A stretch of DNA of 64,000 nt from Glycine soja (taxonomy: Eukaryota > Streptophyta > Magnoliopsida > Fabales > Fabaceae): positions 26,782,163 to 26,846,162 of the forward strand of contig NC_041006.1 in NCBI RefSeq assembly GCF_004193775.1, given 5' to 3'. Of the stretch, positions 38,626 through 54,010 are shown piece after piece. Below the pieces are notes generated by a model. The model saw only the letters and a program-made list of their open reading frames with translations, ran no database searches and was not told the DNA's origin. The position numbers and the translations under genes are program-made. Every line of letters starts with the position of its first letter. Within the stretch, counting starts at the first letter, position 1.

Positions 38626-39439
38626 AATTTGAAGGTCTTAATTTTTTTAATAAAACTCCCAGTAGGATCTACTGAATGGCTCAGCAAGCAACAATCAAAA
38701 TAAACCGGGCGTTCGGTAATATGCTGGGGTTTAAGTATAATTTTCCATCAAAATATTGGATGCGTTGATATTCGTTTCTTTGCAAAATGAATACTGCATT
38801 TTTTTTTTTTTTTTTTTTCTTTAGTCAACATTGACAACTAGCCACTACATAGAGGCTATCTGGCCCCTTTTAATCTTTTACTTACATGAACTTGCAGAAT
38901 TATCTGATGCTCCCATTCAGTCTTTTAAAATTTTAAAAAATTAAAACCCAATCTCAAACCGTGATCAACTTCTAATGGTCTAGGAACTCAAATATAAACG
39001 AGTTCATAACACTAGAATACCAAGTATTAAAGTAAGACATGAAAACTAACATTAATCAAAACTGATACTTCCCATTTATTAATGGAAAGAATAGACAACA
39101 AATGATTTCGATACACACGCCCAATAAATAATCTGCATGGTTCTTTTTTTTTTTCTACCATCAAAAGAAAACAAATACCGACCAAGCTTGGTTGATAGAT
39201 ACACCATTGCAAAAGGACAGTGTCCATCAAAGCCACATTACCATGCTAAATACCAGTCTCCTATATCCCTACCAGAACCTGCTACGGAATTTGTTGTAGC
39301 CAGCAAAAATCAATCTAAAAATCAACCTCCCAAGTAGAAGAAGCTTAATCAAAACTTTTATTTCTGCCAGACCAAAAATTAATAATAAAGCCTTCCTGAG
39401 TTTTTTTTTTTTTCAAATCCAGCTGATATTTCTTGCTCC
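38626..39439. other. Spacer and 3' UTR of the PRRC2-like gene
   Basis: The part next to 39440 is the minus-strand 3' UTR. An AATAAA on the minus strand at 39357-39362, about 80 nt after the stop, is a likely poly(A) signal. The remainder is spacer with a poly(T) run near 38800. Confidence 0.5.
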
Positions 39440-42400
39440 TCATGATACTGTTGATGCCCCACTAATGGTCTGTTTAGCCACATATATTTGCTTTACCTTT
39501 GTTGAGGAAAAGTTTTTGTCTGAACCCAGAGATTGATTTCTACCTTGGTACCCTCTACGATGGGACCATTCACCCCCAGAATTATTCCTCTGAGAAATAC
39601 CACCCCTCTGATAATTACCATGCCCTGAGGAATGGTCAAATTGTGAGGGCTGATTCTTGAAAGAAGAACTTGCATTCTGGTTATTACTACTATGGCTATT
39701 GCCATTCAGAACATCAACCTTCAAAGTATCTGTAATGGGGATCACAGATGGAGTCTTGTTGACAACACTCTGTGCTGAAGTCTTGGTAGGAGTTGAGTTT
39801 GAAGTGTCCCCTAACCCAAGTTCATCGGGCAATTGGTTGACATTCACATCAGTGGCTCTAGGAAAATTCCTATCGCCCTCAGAAGATGTTGAAGCTCGAG
39901 AACCGGTAAACCTTTTGGCATTTAATGGCTGATCAACAGAAGGGACATGGCTGAACTGAGAAGTCTGTATCCCTTCTTGTTGCTGCAATGGCATTGACAG
40001 AGGAAGTTGTGAATTAGGAACATGTGACCATCGAGCTTGTACCGACATCTCAGTAGAGGGCTGGCAAAAATTTTACACAAATGTTAATTACAGAAAAAAA
40101 TCTACCACATTAGATAAACTACTACAAAAGCAAAGATCGATGACTTTTACTGTCTTTTTGGTACAAAGCTAAATTATAATATTGACAAATCCCAAACAAC
40201 AACTATACTGACTACAGACATTGAACAATAAGCATTGAAGATTTTGTATGATTATTGCAGAAATCAACCACAAGACATATCAAAACTTTACCTGGAAAGG
40301 AGAAACATCAAACATTGCCACAGGAGAAGCCATTGGCATAAGTGGTGAACCAGGAGCAAGATGTTGAATTGGAGAAGGAATGTTAGCAGGATTCCTCTGT
40401 GAAGATGCCATATTCATACTGTTTATATCCCCCTCACCAGCCCCCGCAGCAGAAGATGTAGGAATGTGTTTCCAATCAGGCTGCTTTCCAGAGGGGATAT
40501 AAGTGGTTCCCATGAAACTCAAGCCAACTTGACCAAATTGCCCAACAGGAGCAAAATGGTTATAAACAACCATGTGTGGTGGCCCCTGGACTCCTGGAAT
40601 GCCTCCAGGAGGAGCAATAAAAGGCCCAGTGAACCCTGTCGGAGGTCCATAAAAAGATTCCACACCAGAATGGCACTGTTGCCAGCTCCCAATTGGCCTT
40701 GATGCAGATGTAGTACTTTTTTGAGGCTGTGACTGTGTTGTAGATGCAGACTCATCATGAGGTCCATAAGCAAAGACAGGACCACCCATCATAGGATTCA
40801 TTTCATAGAAAGGAAAATGAGAAGGAGGGCCTGAAGGAAAATGAGGAGGGACAGAAGGAAAATGTGAAATCATTTGACCCGAAGAATTTTGTGTACTTGG
40901 TAAGGGAGGCCACAAGGAAATTGGCAGAGTCTCAACAGATAAGTCTGCTGGAAGAGATACGCTAAGAGGCTCCTCGGATCTAGATTGATTAGCTAATTGC
41001 TGCTCACAACCTACTCCTGCTCAAGTAACTAATATAGATAAATACAAAGTTCCAGAATACAAATTGGTGATGTCAAGAAAGAAAAACTATGTGTAACAAA
41101 GAGGAAGAAGATTCACCTGCTACTACCCTATCAATATCTGCAGCTACAAAACTTTTACCATCTGAAGCAGGGACAGAACAAGTACCCAATCCATTTCCAA
41201 CAATCTCGTCACTACTAATGGCAGCAACAGCAACAGCTGAAGCAGCTGCTTCGGCTTCGGCTTCCGCATCACAATCTTCTAAGTGACCATGAGTTTCATT
41301 ACCATGTTTCTCTTTATCAAAGAAAAGGCTGCAGTCATTGTCAGATCCAGTAAGATTGTGGGACATTTGCATGTCTGATCTAGATGATCGAGGTGGACCA
41401 ATGCCATGAGACACAACACGGCTGTTGGATGGAAGAACAGTTGGAGATGTTACTGCCCCTGAATACAAAGTGCAATATCCTCCATCAGTAAGGCAACTGA
41501 AAATACAGAAATATTACCTCAAACTGCAAGAAAATTTCCTATCACTAAACAAATGAATAACTAAACAAATCCCAATGCAAAGTTTATTTGCTAACCAAAC
41601 TGAATTTTCTCTCCAGCAAGCAAGGAATTAATTGGGCTGGAAGCAGATGAAAAGATTTTCTCCTTTGTCAAAATGGATGATGTTGGCAAACTGGGTTCAT
41701 TAACAGCACCAGTCATATTGCCAACAGAAACCTGTGAATCAAACTGTTGAGGCTTCATAGCCTCATCAAGTTGTGTCTGTGTAAGTGCCATTACCTGCCA
41801 TAAAATTTTGCTTTAGATTCTCTCAACAAAGGGGTTGTACAAATAAAAATATTCATGCATATGCCTGAATTCAAACTACTCATCTTTAAATTACACCAAT
41901 TTGATTCCCATTCCCCAAACATCCCCCCTCTAAAAAAAATCAGAAATACTAAGTTGCTCCTAAGAAAACATTTCAGTTCCTCCAAAATAATTAGATAGGC
42001 AAAATTTGATTATGGGTTAACTCATCAGCGGAACTATGCTATGCATAGATTGCCATTGTTCTGTTACAGAGTGAGGGAGGAAAATTCAAACCTGTTGACT
42101 AATTTGCGCATTACCCCAAGAGCCCAGAGATGCCTGAACATTATCTAGAACCTTGTTCTTGCTTTCAAATATCACACCAGACCCAGGGTCCTTTTCACCA
42201 CCAGAAACTGCTGGGAGACTTGTCTTATGTGACCTGTAATAGGAAAAAAATACATTATTTTTTTGTACAGTGATAGCCACCAAGAAATCTTACAAGACAG
42301 AAACTACCTGCTCATCTGTGATCTTAAATCGGGCTGGGCATCAATTTTCAAAGGAGGTGTGCCTATCGGAGGTAATGCTTGGGACAGTAAACTTGAATTA

Positions 42401-45400
42401 AATCCAGATGAGGCATCCATCTTAGTCATTCCCCGCACATCAGCAGCAACAAAATCGGCATGGATACTGTTTGCCACTTCAACTGCAGTTATGGATCCTT
42501 TGGTAGAATTGGCCACTGCCACAACACTTTGCGAACCGGAACGGGGTCTCCGTTGCGCCTAGCATTAAATAAAAAACAGTTAAGAAATATGCAATACATA
42601 CAATTATGATATAAGGTTATATGTACAGACAAAAATTATAACCTTTGCAACCCGAGACTTGGCCTTGATTTCTTTCTCTCTCTGTTCTCGACGATCATTT
42701 AACATTTGCCTCTTTGACCTTACTTCTATAAAGTCATCTTCATCACTAGGAACTTCAATTCCAGGTTGCTCAAACACACGTATAATTCCACTTTGCAATG
42801 GAGCATCAACATCTTCCTCAGAACACAAATTCCTTTTGAGATTACTCTGTCCAGAATGTGAGAAGCCCTGAGTCTTTGCTGATTCTTTTCCATCAACTTT
42901 TTCACCTCTGCTTCCAGAATCCATTCCTTGTGAATTTTCTGTAGCTGACTCTACTGTCTGTTTTCCCAATTTATTGGCCATAGCCTTCCTATGTCCAGTC
43001 CTTCCAGATACACCTGCTCCCCTCCCATTGATATTTGACCTATTATCCAACCCAAACTGATCGGTCAAAACAGAACTAGTAGACTGCCTCTTTTCAGCAC
43101 TTTCCCGAACTCGAAACTCAGTGCGCTGCATATTCCGGCGAGGCCTCCTCATAAATCCTCCAGAGTCTGGGCGATTAACCCTTGTAGCTGGACCTGATGA
43201 TCTTGGGTTTGAATTTTTTACAGTAACGGCATATCTCTTTCCCCTGCCACAAAATTGTGTTTTTGACTCCATAAAATTCTCTTTTGAAACTGGATGAAGT
43301 GATGCATCTCTAGTGACAGGCTGAACTTCTGATTCTTTTGCACTGGATGAAATATTGCTGCTCTTACCAACTACATTTTGATTCCCCTTCTTATCCAATT
43401 GGAAACTAGAAGTCCTACTGCTATTATTAGGATCATGAGCAGCCTCAAATCGACCCTTTATTCCAGCAATATTTTCTGCATCTTCACTTGGCAGTGAACT
43501 TTGTGGTAAGTTTCTTGAATTACCTGGTTGGCTGTCAACAGAATGATGCCTGATCTCATTTTTCATAAAGGAATCAGAAGTTTCTGGAGCAGTTTGAACT
43601 GGCATTTGACCTCCAGGGTTATGACTGTAAGAGAAACTAGATGGTATATTAGGCTGAACAAATGACATGGATTGAGGACCCAGAGGCATTATAGCTTGTG
43701 ATATGGGAGATGTATATCTTAGCTGGCCAAATTGAAACAAAGGAGGCTGCGATGGATGCATGTGTGAGAGGGGTGCACCAACCTGTGGATGCAGATGCAG
43801 TGGCATCTGTATAGAACCAATCTGTATGGCAGGTACGGGTGATGGTATCAAAGATGGACCAGAAAACAGACCAAATTGAAGCTTAATGGGTACCTCAGCT
43901 TGACTTGGAGCATTAGAAGATGAGTAGTGAGGGGCAACAGTAACTGGACTCGGTGTTGTACTATGTTGGGTCAACAGGCCATTAGATGCTTCCTCATTAA
44001 CTAAACTCTCAGACACCACAGGGGAAAGAGAATTACTAGGCTGAATGACCAAATCTTGAGCAGGCTTCTCTGATTCCTGGAACACAGTGGAAGTGCTGTT
44101 AAGATTCACTTGAGAGGTATCATTAACAGGTTGGAGGGCCTTGCCATTATCACGTGCATTATCATAAGATACACATTCTTCTGAAGCCTGTGGTGCCATA
44201 AATGTCGTTTCTTCATCTTTCAATGTCCTTTCAAACTCTTCATTAGGCATCCCAACCTGTACACCCTCATCAAATCCTAATACAAGGTTATCCATCAAGT
44301 GGGGCAATCCTTTCTCCTGCAAATGCATATCTTCAAAATCTTGGTTGAGTTGAGCATGATCATCTCCTTCATGCACTTCATCTTCTTCCTGATAATCTTC
44401 ATCTTCATCATATTCCTCTTGTTCCTGGAACTGCTCATTATTCTCAGTAGTCCATTCATCATCATCCCCACTAGAGACAGGACATGGAGTAACTACGTTC
44501 TCATTTCCAGCAGGTGTTGCAATGGATTCATTGTCTGGAGCTGTGAGGGGGCCATTTTTGCTTCCTTCAGAAGTCAATATTGTAGGAGAATCTCCAGAGT
44601 CATCCAAGTCATCTTCATCATATAGATGTGTTGGAGAACTTGGAGGGTTTGAAACAGAGAGTGAAGACTGAGAATCACACCTCGGCGTGATTTCCACTTT
44701 ATGGTCCTCATTCTCTGTAGTCTCTTGCCGGGCATCCACTACTTCAGGTTGTCCACGGTTCCCATTGTCATAACCAGTTGGAAGGGTAGAGTCACTCCTG
44801 GTTGCCTGATTATAATGCATCTCATTTTCTAGGAAAGAAGAAGGGCCAGGGTGCTCATTTTCATTTTTGTAAGTTCTGTGAACAGAACCTAGTGAAGGAG
44901 GAGGAAGTACTCGAGGCTGCCTGACAGAATACCGTGACGACCTCCCCAAGGCATAGGGTCCCTCTGATTCAGAATTTGGATAAGTACGCTCAGGGAATGG
45001 AGGACATGGATTGCCACGGGAATGACCCTGCGTTCTACCATCACCAAATCTTTCAAAATAATTTTCATGAAAATCAGAATCAATCTCTGTATTTCTGCTA
45101 AGATGATCTCCATCTGCTGATTGGTTCCACCTCTGTGGTTTTACATGAGCATATTCATCTAAATGAGGCTCTGAAATTTCTCCTTTATGATAAGGCCTTG
45201 AAGACACAAATCCAGCACCAGCATTATAGTCTTTCCTCATAAATGGCTTTCCACCAATTGATAAATCTCTTCGGGGACTGTTGTGACTATTATCCTGGTC
45301 TTGTGGATAAAATGCTGAGCTGTTCCAATTCTCATATCCATCTCTTCTCCATGAATTAACTGGTTTTCCTCGATCCACAAAGGTGGAAGATAAATCTCTA

Positions 45401-47403
45401 GAGAAGTGAGACCTAGAGCCCATCTCCAATGCCCTATTCACACTTGACGAATCAGAAGATGCTGAAGTCAATATCCTGTCAACCATTCTTTCACTATCCT
45501 CCCAGTCACCCACATCTGTAGCCCTTGATGCTTCTTTTTCATTCAATATTGCAGGCATTTTCTCATCCACAACAACTGGAGCATTACTGCCACTTTTGGA
45601 TACCTCAGCCTGCCTTCTAGCAATCCTTTGCTCCAATTCCAAAAGCTTTTGCTTAGCAGCTTGTTTCCTCCTCTCTTCTTCTAAAACGATCCTCTGTTTC
45701 TCTTCTTCCCTAGCTAACCTCTGTTCTTCAGCCTTCCGCAAAGCTTCAATCCTCTCTTGCTCAGCTCTCCATGCTGCCTCTCTTGCTTCTTCTTCCAATC
45801 TCCTCTGCCTCTCTTCCTGTTCTCTAGCCTGCCTTAATCTTTCCTCCTCTTCTCTGCGAGCCAACTCCAATGCCCTTTCTTGCTCCTCAATGATTCGCTG
45901 TCGCTCCTGTTCTTGCATCCTCTGAACCCTTTCAAGCTCTGCCTCAAAGGATTCTCTCACAGGATCATGGAAATCAGTTTGCTTCAGCACATCCTTCTTT
46001 TTCTTGACCACCCCAACAAGACCACCCAACAAATCCCTCCCATCAAAACCAGAACCTCCAAAATCTTTCATAAACGGATCCTCCAAGAAACCTTTTTCAC
46101 TCTTTGGCAAGGCCCACTTCTCTCTACCAAAATTAAGCAGAGGATCATTAACAGGCAGCCCCTTACCACCCATCAAAAAAGCTGTTCTGGACACCGAGCT
46201 CTGGACAGAATCAGCTCTACTCCTGTTGAGTTGATCATGATTCCGATCACCATATGGTTCTACCACATTATTCCAAGGCTGCTGTTTCCCACCCTGACCA
46301 TCCCTCTTTCCAGCATCTTCATCTCTAAATGGTGACGGAACATACTTGTTACTATCCTTCCCCACATCCCTACTCCCACTCGACGGCCTCACACCAACAC
46401 CAACACCATTTCTCTCATTTCCAGCATCCTTGGGAAAGGACAAATTCGAACTCCTCCAAGAATTCCCCTCCGGCCCCATTCTATCATAAGCCTCCACTTC
46501 ACTGTTCATAACCTTTCCAACTTCATTGCCCCTCAATTGTCCCCTCTGGTCATGCTTATGAGGCAAACCACCAACCCTAGGCATATCAACATCCCAAAAA
46601 GCCTCCCCCCGAAAACCATGATCCCTGCCCTCCCTGCTCAAACTGTAACCAGTGTCACGCTCATCATCGGCCCAATCCGACCGTGGGTTCAACCGAACCA
46701 GCGGCAGAGGACCAGGGAAATACTCCTCCTGCTTCCTCCCAAGACCACCCCCATACTTCGGGTGCACCACCCGCGAACCGCGACCACCATCACCACCACC
46801 AACCACATTCACTCTGCGAGGAACACTAAACTGATCAGTAACCAAAGAACCCTCCTTCTCCTCCACAAACACATTCTCATCACCCAGAGAATGTTTCTGC
46901 TTCTGATTCAGATTCTGATTCTGAATCGAATTCTGATTCTCCTGTATCTTCTGATTTGGGCCAGGCCCAGGCGCCAAGGTGGCACGCAGAGATGGAAAAT
47001 CCTCTCCTCTCAAAACGGCAGACGAAACCGGCACAGCAGCCGCAGCAGCGGCCGGTTTAACGACTGGCCGCGACACATCCTCTGCGATGGGCTTGGTCCA
47101 GCCCAAACCGGAGGAGCTGGGCCTGGCCCCGGTTCCGGAACCACCCGGGCCGGCGGGCCCACCTCCCGATCCCAGCGAATCGAACCGCTCATGCTCTTTC
47201 CGCAGCGAAGGAAGGTTCAAGGGGGGCGGAACGGAAAGCTTGGGCCCGGCCTTGTGCGAGCTGCGGGGCCGCGACGACGACGGAGCTGCGGCGGCTCCGG
47301 CGGCAGGGCGCGGCGTCCGGGCGGATCCGAAGGCGGAGGAATGCTGGCCATAGGACTTGTTCAGATTCACTGAGACGTATTTGGTGCCGGAATTGGCCGC
47401 CAT
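39440..47403 (-). CDS. Large PRRC2/BAT2-N-like protein, about 2,346 aa, seven exons
   Basis: The exons on the minus strand are 47403-42643, 42558-42308, 42233-42092, 41794-41596, 41458-41117, 41016-40292 and 40060-39440. All introns are GT-AG and the phases agree. The start at 47403 (MAANSGTKYVSVNLNKSYG) was preferred over an in-frame ATG ten codons upstream because KYVSVNLNKSYG resembles the start of PRRC2/BAT2 proteins. PPPLNLPSLRKE (59-70) and GEDFPSLRATL (133-143) complete a BAT2_N-like region. Residues about 490-605 are a long Glu/Arg/Gln coiled coil. About 975-1060 is strongly acidic. The middle is Pro/Ser/Gln-rich and disordered. Exon 1 ends in a conserved-looking SDEDDFIEVRSKRQMLNDRR block, and the C-terminus is Gly/Arg-rich (GNYQRGGISQR) ending near KVKQIYVAKQ. 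Animal PRRC2 proteins work in translation and stress granules, and plant MOS1 shares BAT2_N. The function here is not established. Confidence 0.85.
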
Positions 47404-47440
47404 CGCAATCGCGAACCAAGTGTGAATCGCCAAAGCATGA

Positions 47441-47449
47441 AAACCCTAA
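47441..47449. promoter_or_regulatory. Telo-box AAACCCTAA
   Basis: AAACCCTAA, 38 bp upstream of the start codon of the PRRC2-like gene. Telo-boxes are enriched near the 5' ends of plant translation-related genes. Confidence 0.55.
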
Positions 47450-47508
47450 CTTTATGCGATTTTTTCCTCCGCTGACTTTTGATCCTGATTCACGGATTGT
47501 TGAATTCC

Positions 47509-47525
47509 AACCCTAACCCTAACCC
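47509..47525. promoter_or_regulatory. Triple telomere-like motif
   Basis: AACCCTAACCCTAACCC, almost three telomere units, about 105 bp upstream of the start codon. It is either a strong telo-box cluster or a tiny interstitial telomere seed. Confidence 0.6.
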
Positions 47526-47860
47526 AGTGATCTAAACGACAGGGTTGGGTGCAACTGCGATCGAAAGACGGAAGACTGGGATCTGGGGCGATGGTTATTA
47601 ATTTTTTGTGTTTTGTTTTTAATTTGGGTTTGAAAGGGAAAGGGAGGAGTGTGGGATAAGAGGATCACCTTCGGGGGCGCAGGAGAGCGCGGCGCTGGTT
47701 AAGAGTGCGACCAATAGGAGAAGCCCTACTAGTCTAAGCGGCGAGAGAGAGAGAAATGAAATAAACGTAAAGAGGAAGTTCGAGTTAACCTTAACAATGT
47801 GAGAGCGAGCTCCAGCGAGGAAGCCAAACCAAGATTTTTTTTTTTTGAAATAAATAATTT

Positions 47861-48343
47861 TTTTTTGTCCTTGTGAATGTTTGAATTGATTCCGAAAGAC
47901 AAATATTCAAATTTTAATAAGTAAAAAAAATGTAATAAATTTATTTATTTTATTTATTATCGTTAATGAAAAAACATACGTAACTAATATATTCATAGAC
48001 GAATTTTCTCAAAAATATAATTTAATCTTTATCTTTCTTCTTTTTTTTAATCACTACAAGCATAATATTGCAATAAGCACTAAAAAATTAGGAAAGCAAA
48101 CATAAATTAGTGATCAATAAGCATTATTGTCATAATAATAAGTATAATATTGATCGATAAGCATAATATGTCTATTACTTTGAAATTACAACAACATTAG
48201 ATAGTGACAAAATCAAGTTGGATATCATTTTTTTAAGGATTAACTCAATGACTGTACATTTTTGTTTGAGTCTCAAATTTTGAGTATGATACTATCACAT
48301 TAGAAATTTCATAGCAATATAATATTCCATCCCAGATGGTAAT
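47861..48343. other. AT-rich spacer, no gene seen
   Basis: No recognised element. It may already belong to the repeat that contains the tandem duplication to the right. Confidence 0.35.
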
Positions 48344-49413
48344 ATCTCTTATCCTATTCCTAGAATAGAATGTATATTGTCATTTCTTTCCAAAAGATAA
48401 TAATCAACTCTTACAATAATAAAGAAATATGTAATCTCTTATATCTATGGATTTAATTCTCAAACACCATGTCTTAATAACAATCTTCACATTCATACCT
48501 TGACAAGTATTACAATATGATAATTATCAATTAATAACATTACACAATATCACACCGGTATATAAATAAGTATATATACATATATAATTAAATAGTATTT
48601 ATAATATGAAAACAATACACACCAATGAGGACCTAGAATCCGTGGTTAACTAATGTATTCATAACTATGTACATATAACGAATTCAACATATACATATAT
48701 TAGTAATGTATATATTAGACACAAACATGAATGAGAAAGCCTCTCAATCAATTTCTCACAAGATCTCACAATAATATTATGATATTTAATTTTTTTTAAC
48801 CACACAAGGATCAATTCATGGAAGAATCAATGTATAAATTATCAATTTATAACTAGTAAATTTAATTCTCACATAGAATTAAATATGATAATTATCTCTC
48901 ATCCTATTCCCAAAATAGAATGTATATTGTCATTTCTTTCCAAAAGATAATAATCAAATCTTACAATAATAAAGAAATATGTAATCTTCTATATCTATCG
49001 ATTTAATTCTCAAACACCATGTCTCAATAACAATGTTCACATTCATACCTTGACAAGTATTACAATATAATAATTATCAATTAATAACATTACACAATAT
49101 CGCACCGGTATATAAATAAGAATATATATACATATATAATTAAATAGTATATAAATATGAAAACAAAACACACCAATGAGGACCTAGAATCAGTGATTAA
49201 CTAATGTATTCATAACTATGTACATATAACGAATTCAACATATACATATATTAGTAATGTATATATTAGACGCAAACATGAATGAGAAAGCCTCTCAATC
49301 AATTTCTCACAAGATCTCACAATAATATTATGATATTTAATTTTTTTTAACCACACAGGGATCAATTCATGGAAGAATCAATGTATCAATTATCAATTTA
49401 TAACTAGTAAATT
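48344..49413. repeat. Direct tandem duplication, about 550-bp unit
   Basis: Copy 1 is 48344-48893 and copy 2 is 48894-49413. Copy 2 lacks the last 30 bp or so. They share long identical runs (for example TCAATTTCTCACAAGATCTC and CACCGGTATATAAATAAG) and differ by scattered single changes, by eye about 3%. No coding frame. The sequence has the look of a retroelement LTR or leader, but no termini were identified. Confidence 0.85.
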
Positions 49414-49572
49414 TTAGAAGACGTTTTTCCAAAACAATTTACCATGAAAGTTTAGAAAAAAAGGTTATTTTACTCACCTCTTGTAAATCTCCCTAAGCCT
49501 CTAGATGTTCCCACAACATATCTCTATAATCATGCCATGTCCCCTTTCTATGTGTCCTCTTGTTTCTCAATT

Positions 49573-49696
49573 TCTCTCTCTCTCATTTTTTTCTTTTGTG
49601 AACATCCTCTAATTCCAACCTTTATTTATACTAATTCATAATAACTTAATCATCTAATTATTTGACTAGATCTTATCTTTTTATCTAAGATTAAAT
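49573..49696. repeat. Host direct repeat flanking the pararetrovirus (left copy)
   Basis: It runs from a short TC tract through CTTTTGTGAACATCCTCTAA to TTATCTAAGATTAAAT, where similarity ends and viral sequence begins. The same sequence recurs at 55899-56030. The copies differ only in TC-tract length and two T-run lengths. Confidence 0.88.
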
Positions 49697-51695
<1,999 letters not shown>

Positions 51696-51699
<4 letters not shown>

Positions 51700-54010
51700 A
51701 TAACCAGATCTCCACTCTAGAGATCAGGTTAAACCAAATAGAAAAAATGGTAGATTTTCTTTACGAAAATTTCGAAAAAGAAAAAAATCCCAACTTTTCT
51801 GAAGAACATACTAGTGGGCTTATGGCATTACAAAACAAAGATTGTATCCCTATAATTTGTAATAAAGAGAAAAACAAAAGCCTACACATTTTAGTTAAAA
51901 TAAATTTTCCTAAATTAAATAAATTTAACCAAACAAAAATAATTTTGCAAGCCTTGGTAGATACTGGTTGTTCTTTTACTTCTATATGCCAAAGTGTTGT
52001 ACCCCAGCACAATTGCTTCAAAAGCAATATAATAACCAAAACTAGAACGATGTCTGAAGACATAATAACAAATGATACAGAAACACGAAATTTCACTATT
52101 CAATTATCTACAAATTGTGAAATTTTTGGTAATAAATTTTTTATAAATAAAGCAGATGTGGTAGACTTACGACCTGCTAGAGAAAAAATGCTTTTAGGAC
52201 TCAATTTCATCATACATAATAATAGATCAGTTACTATTACAAAAGATTACCTACTAATCTCTACAAACTCACAAATGTCACCTATAATAGATGAACTCAT
52301 ATCAGAGTTACGAACAAAGCGTGGTGATGCCCCCACCAATGATAAACAATGTCCTTGTGATACACCCGGTAGTTGTAAAATAAAAGAATAAAAAAATCAT
52401 GGCAATATAAACACTATAGAAACATACGACACATCCCATGATTCTTACTATGAAAGTATTTTAGAAAGCATAAAAACTGAAACAGAGCTACAATATGAGT
52501 TATCTATAGCAGAATCTGATTACAAATCTGTCAAAATTAACATAATTATGACCTTTGATAATATACAACAAATTATAGATGGATTGAATAAAACTAGCAT
52601 AATAGGAGAGGACCCTACAAAATATTGGGAAAAAGATCCAGTTATATGTAAATTGGAAATCATAAACCCAGATCTGATAATTAGAACCAAAGATATTCAG
52701 TATGGGAATTTCGAACAAGAGGAACGTAAAAGCCACATAAAAACCCTCTTAGATCTAAAAGTTATAGCACCTAGTACTAGTCCTCATAGAAGCCCTGCTT
52801 TTATTGTTAATAAACATTCAGAACAAAAAAGAGGAAAGACTAGAATGGTCTATAATTACAGAAGGCTTAACGATAACACCCACATAGATGGATACACTAT
52901 CCCCTCTAAAGATGTGTTGATAAATAGGATACAAAAAACTAAATGGTTTTCAAAATTCGATTTAAAATTGGGATTTCATCAAGTAAGAATGCATCCTGAT
53001 TCAATAAAGTGGACTGCTTTTTCTTGTTCAGAAGGGTTATTCGAATGGAAAGTAATGCCTTTTGGACTAAAAAACGCGCCACAAATTTTTCAAAGGAAAA
53101 TGGATAATATTTTTGGAAATTATAAAGAATTCACTTGTACGTATATAGATGACGTACTTGTCTTTTCAAAAACTAAAGAAGAACATTATTTGCATCTTAA
53201 ACAAGTTCTTCATTTATTTGAAAAATTTGGGTTGATTATTTCAAAATCAAAAATGGAAATTTGTAAAACCCATATTTCCTTTTTAGGAGCAGAAATAGGA
53301 AATGGAAAAATAAGGCTACAACCTCATATCTCCCAAAAAATCCTTGGTTTCCCAGATAAAATGGAAGATATAAAGACCTTGAGAGCCTTTCTAGGTCTGC
53401 TTAATTATGTAAGAAATTTTATCAAAGACCTGGGAAAATATACAACCCCTCTTTATAACAAAAAATCTTTGACTGGACAAAGAAAATTCAATACTGAAGA
53501 TATAAAGTTAGTTCAGAAGATTAAAGAAATGGTTAATAGCTTGCCATATCTATCTTTACCATTAGATTATGACTATCTAGTTATAGAATGTGATGGTTGT
53601 GAACAAGGATGGGGAGCCATCCTAAAGAAAAAGAAAAAGAAATATGAAAAGACTCATGATGAAGAAATTTGCAGATATGCCTCGGGAAAATACCATACAA
53701 AACCTCATGTATACTCAACATCTACAGACTATGAAGTAAAAATGCTGTAATAAATGCTTTAGAAGGATTCAAACTCTTCTTAATCAATAAAAGCGAAATT
53801 ACCATAAGAATAGATTGTGAAGCAATAGTAGCTTATGGTAGTTAACAAATAAATACTGATAAAACCCCCCACAAAAGATGGCTTTTATTCCAAGAATATG
53901 TTTATCATAATGGAATAAAAATAAATTTTGAACACATAAAAGGAGTAAAAAATGTTGCTGCTGATATTCTCTCTCGTTTTGCAAGGATACAACAAAATGA
54001 AGCCTTGTAA
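51696..54010 (+). pseudogene. Pararetroviral protease-reverse transcriptase-RNase H, broken
   Basis: The ATG at 51696 overlaps the preceding stop as ATGA, a reinitiation-type junction. The N-terminus looks coiled-coil. The aspartic protease motif VDTG lies near 51957. A TAA at 52389-52391 interrupts the frame, which then stays open to about 53740 through RT, with the catalytic YIDD at 53142-53153 and VMPFGLKNAP upstream of it. A frameshift in RNase H near 53740 moves the frame by -1. A further TAA lies at 53843-53845, and the RNase H tail ends at 54010. This enzyme would copy the pregenomic RNA to DNA. The visible lesions rule out a full-length product here. Confidence 0.9.

Larger units (their letters stand above)
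47404..47860 (-). promoter_or_regulatory. 5' leader/promoter of the PRRC2-like gene
   Basis: GC-richer than the flanks, with GA/CT-rich stretches typical of a housekeeping leader. It contains telo-boxes (separate entries) and no clear TATA box. The transcription start was not located. Confidence 0.5.

Noticed and set aside
46537..47373. Long plus-strand ORF (278 codons) and several others antisense to the PRRC2-like exon 1
   Set aside because: They are shadows of a GC-rich, low-complexity coding exon on the minus strand; their Arg/Pro/Thr-rich composition is typical of antisense translation.
53952..53996. A longer start for the viral transactivator ORF
   Set aside because: The extra 15 codons overlap the RNase H tail in another frame; the ATG at 53997 gives the short stop/start overlap usual for consecutive caulimovirid ORFs.
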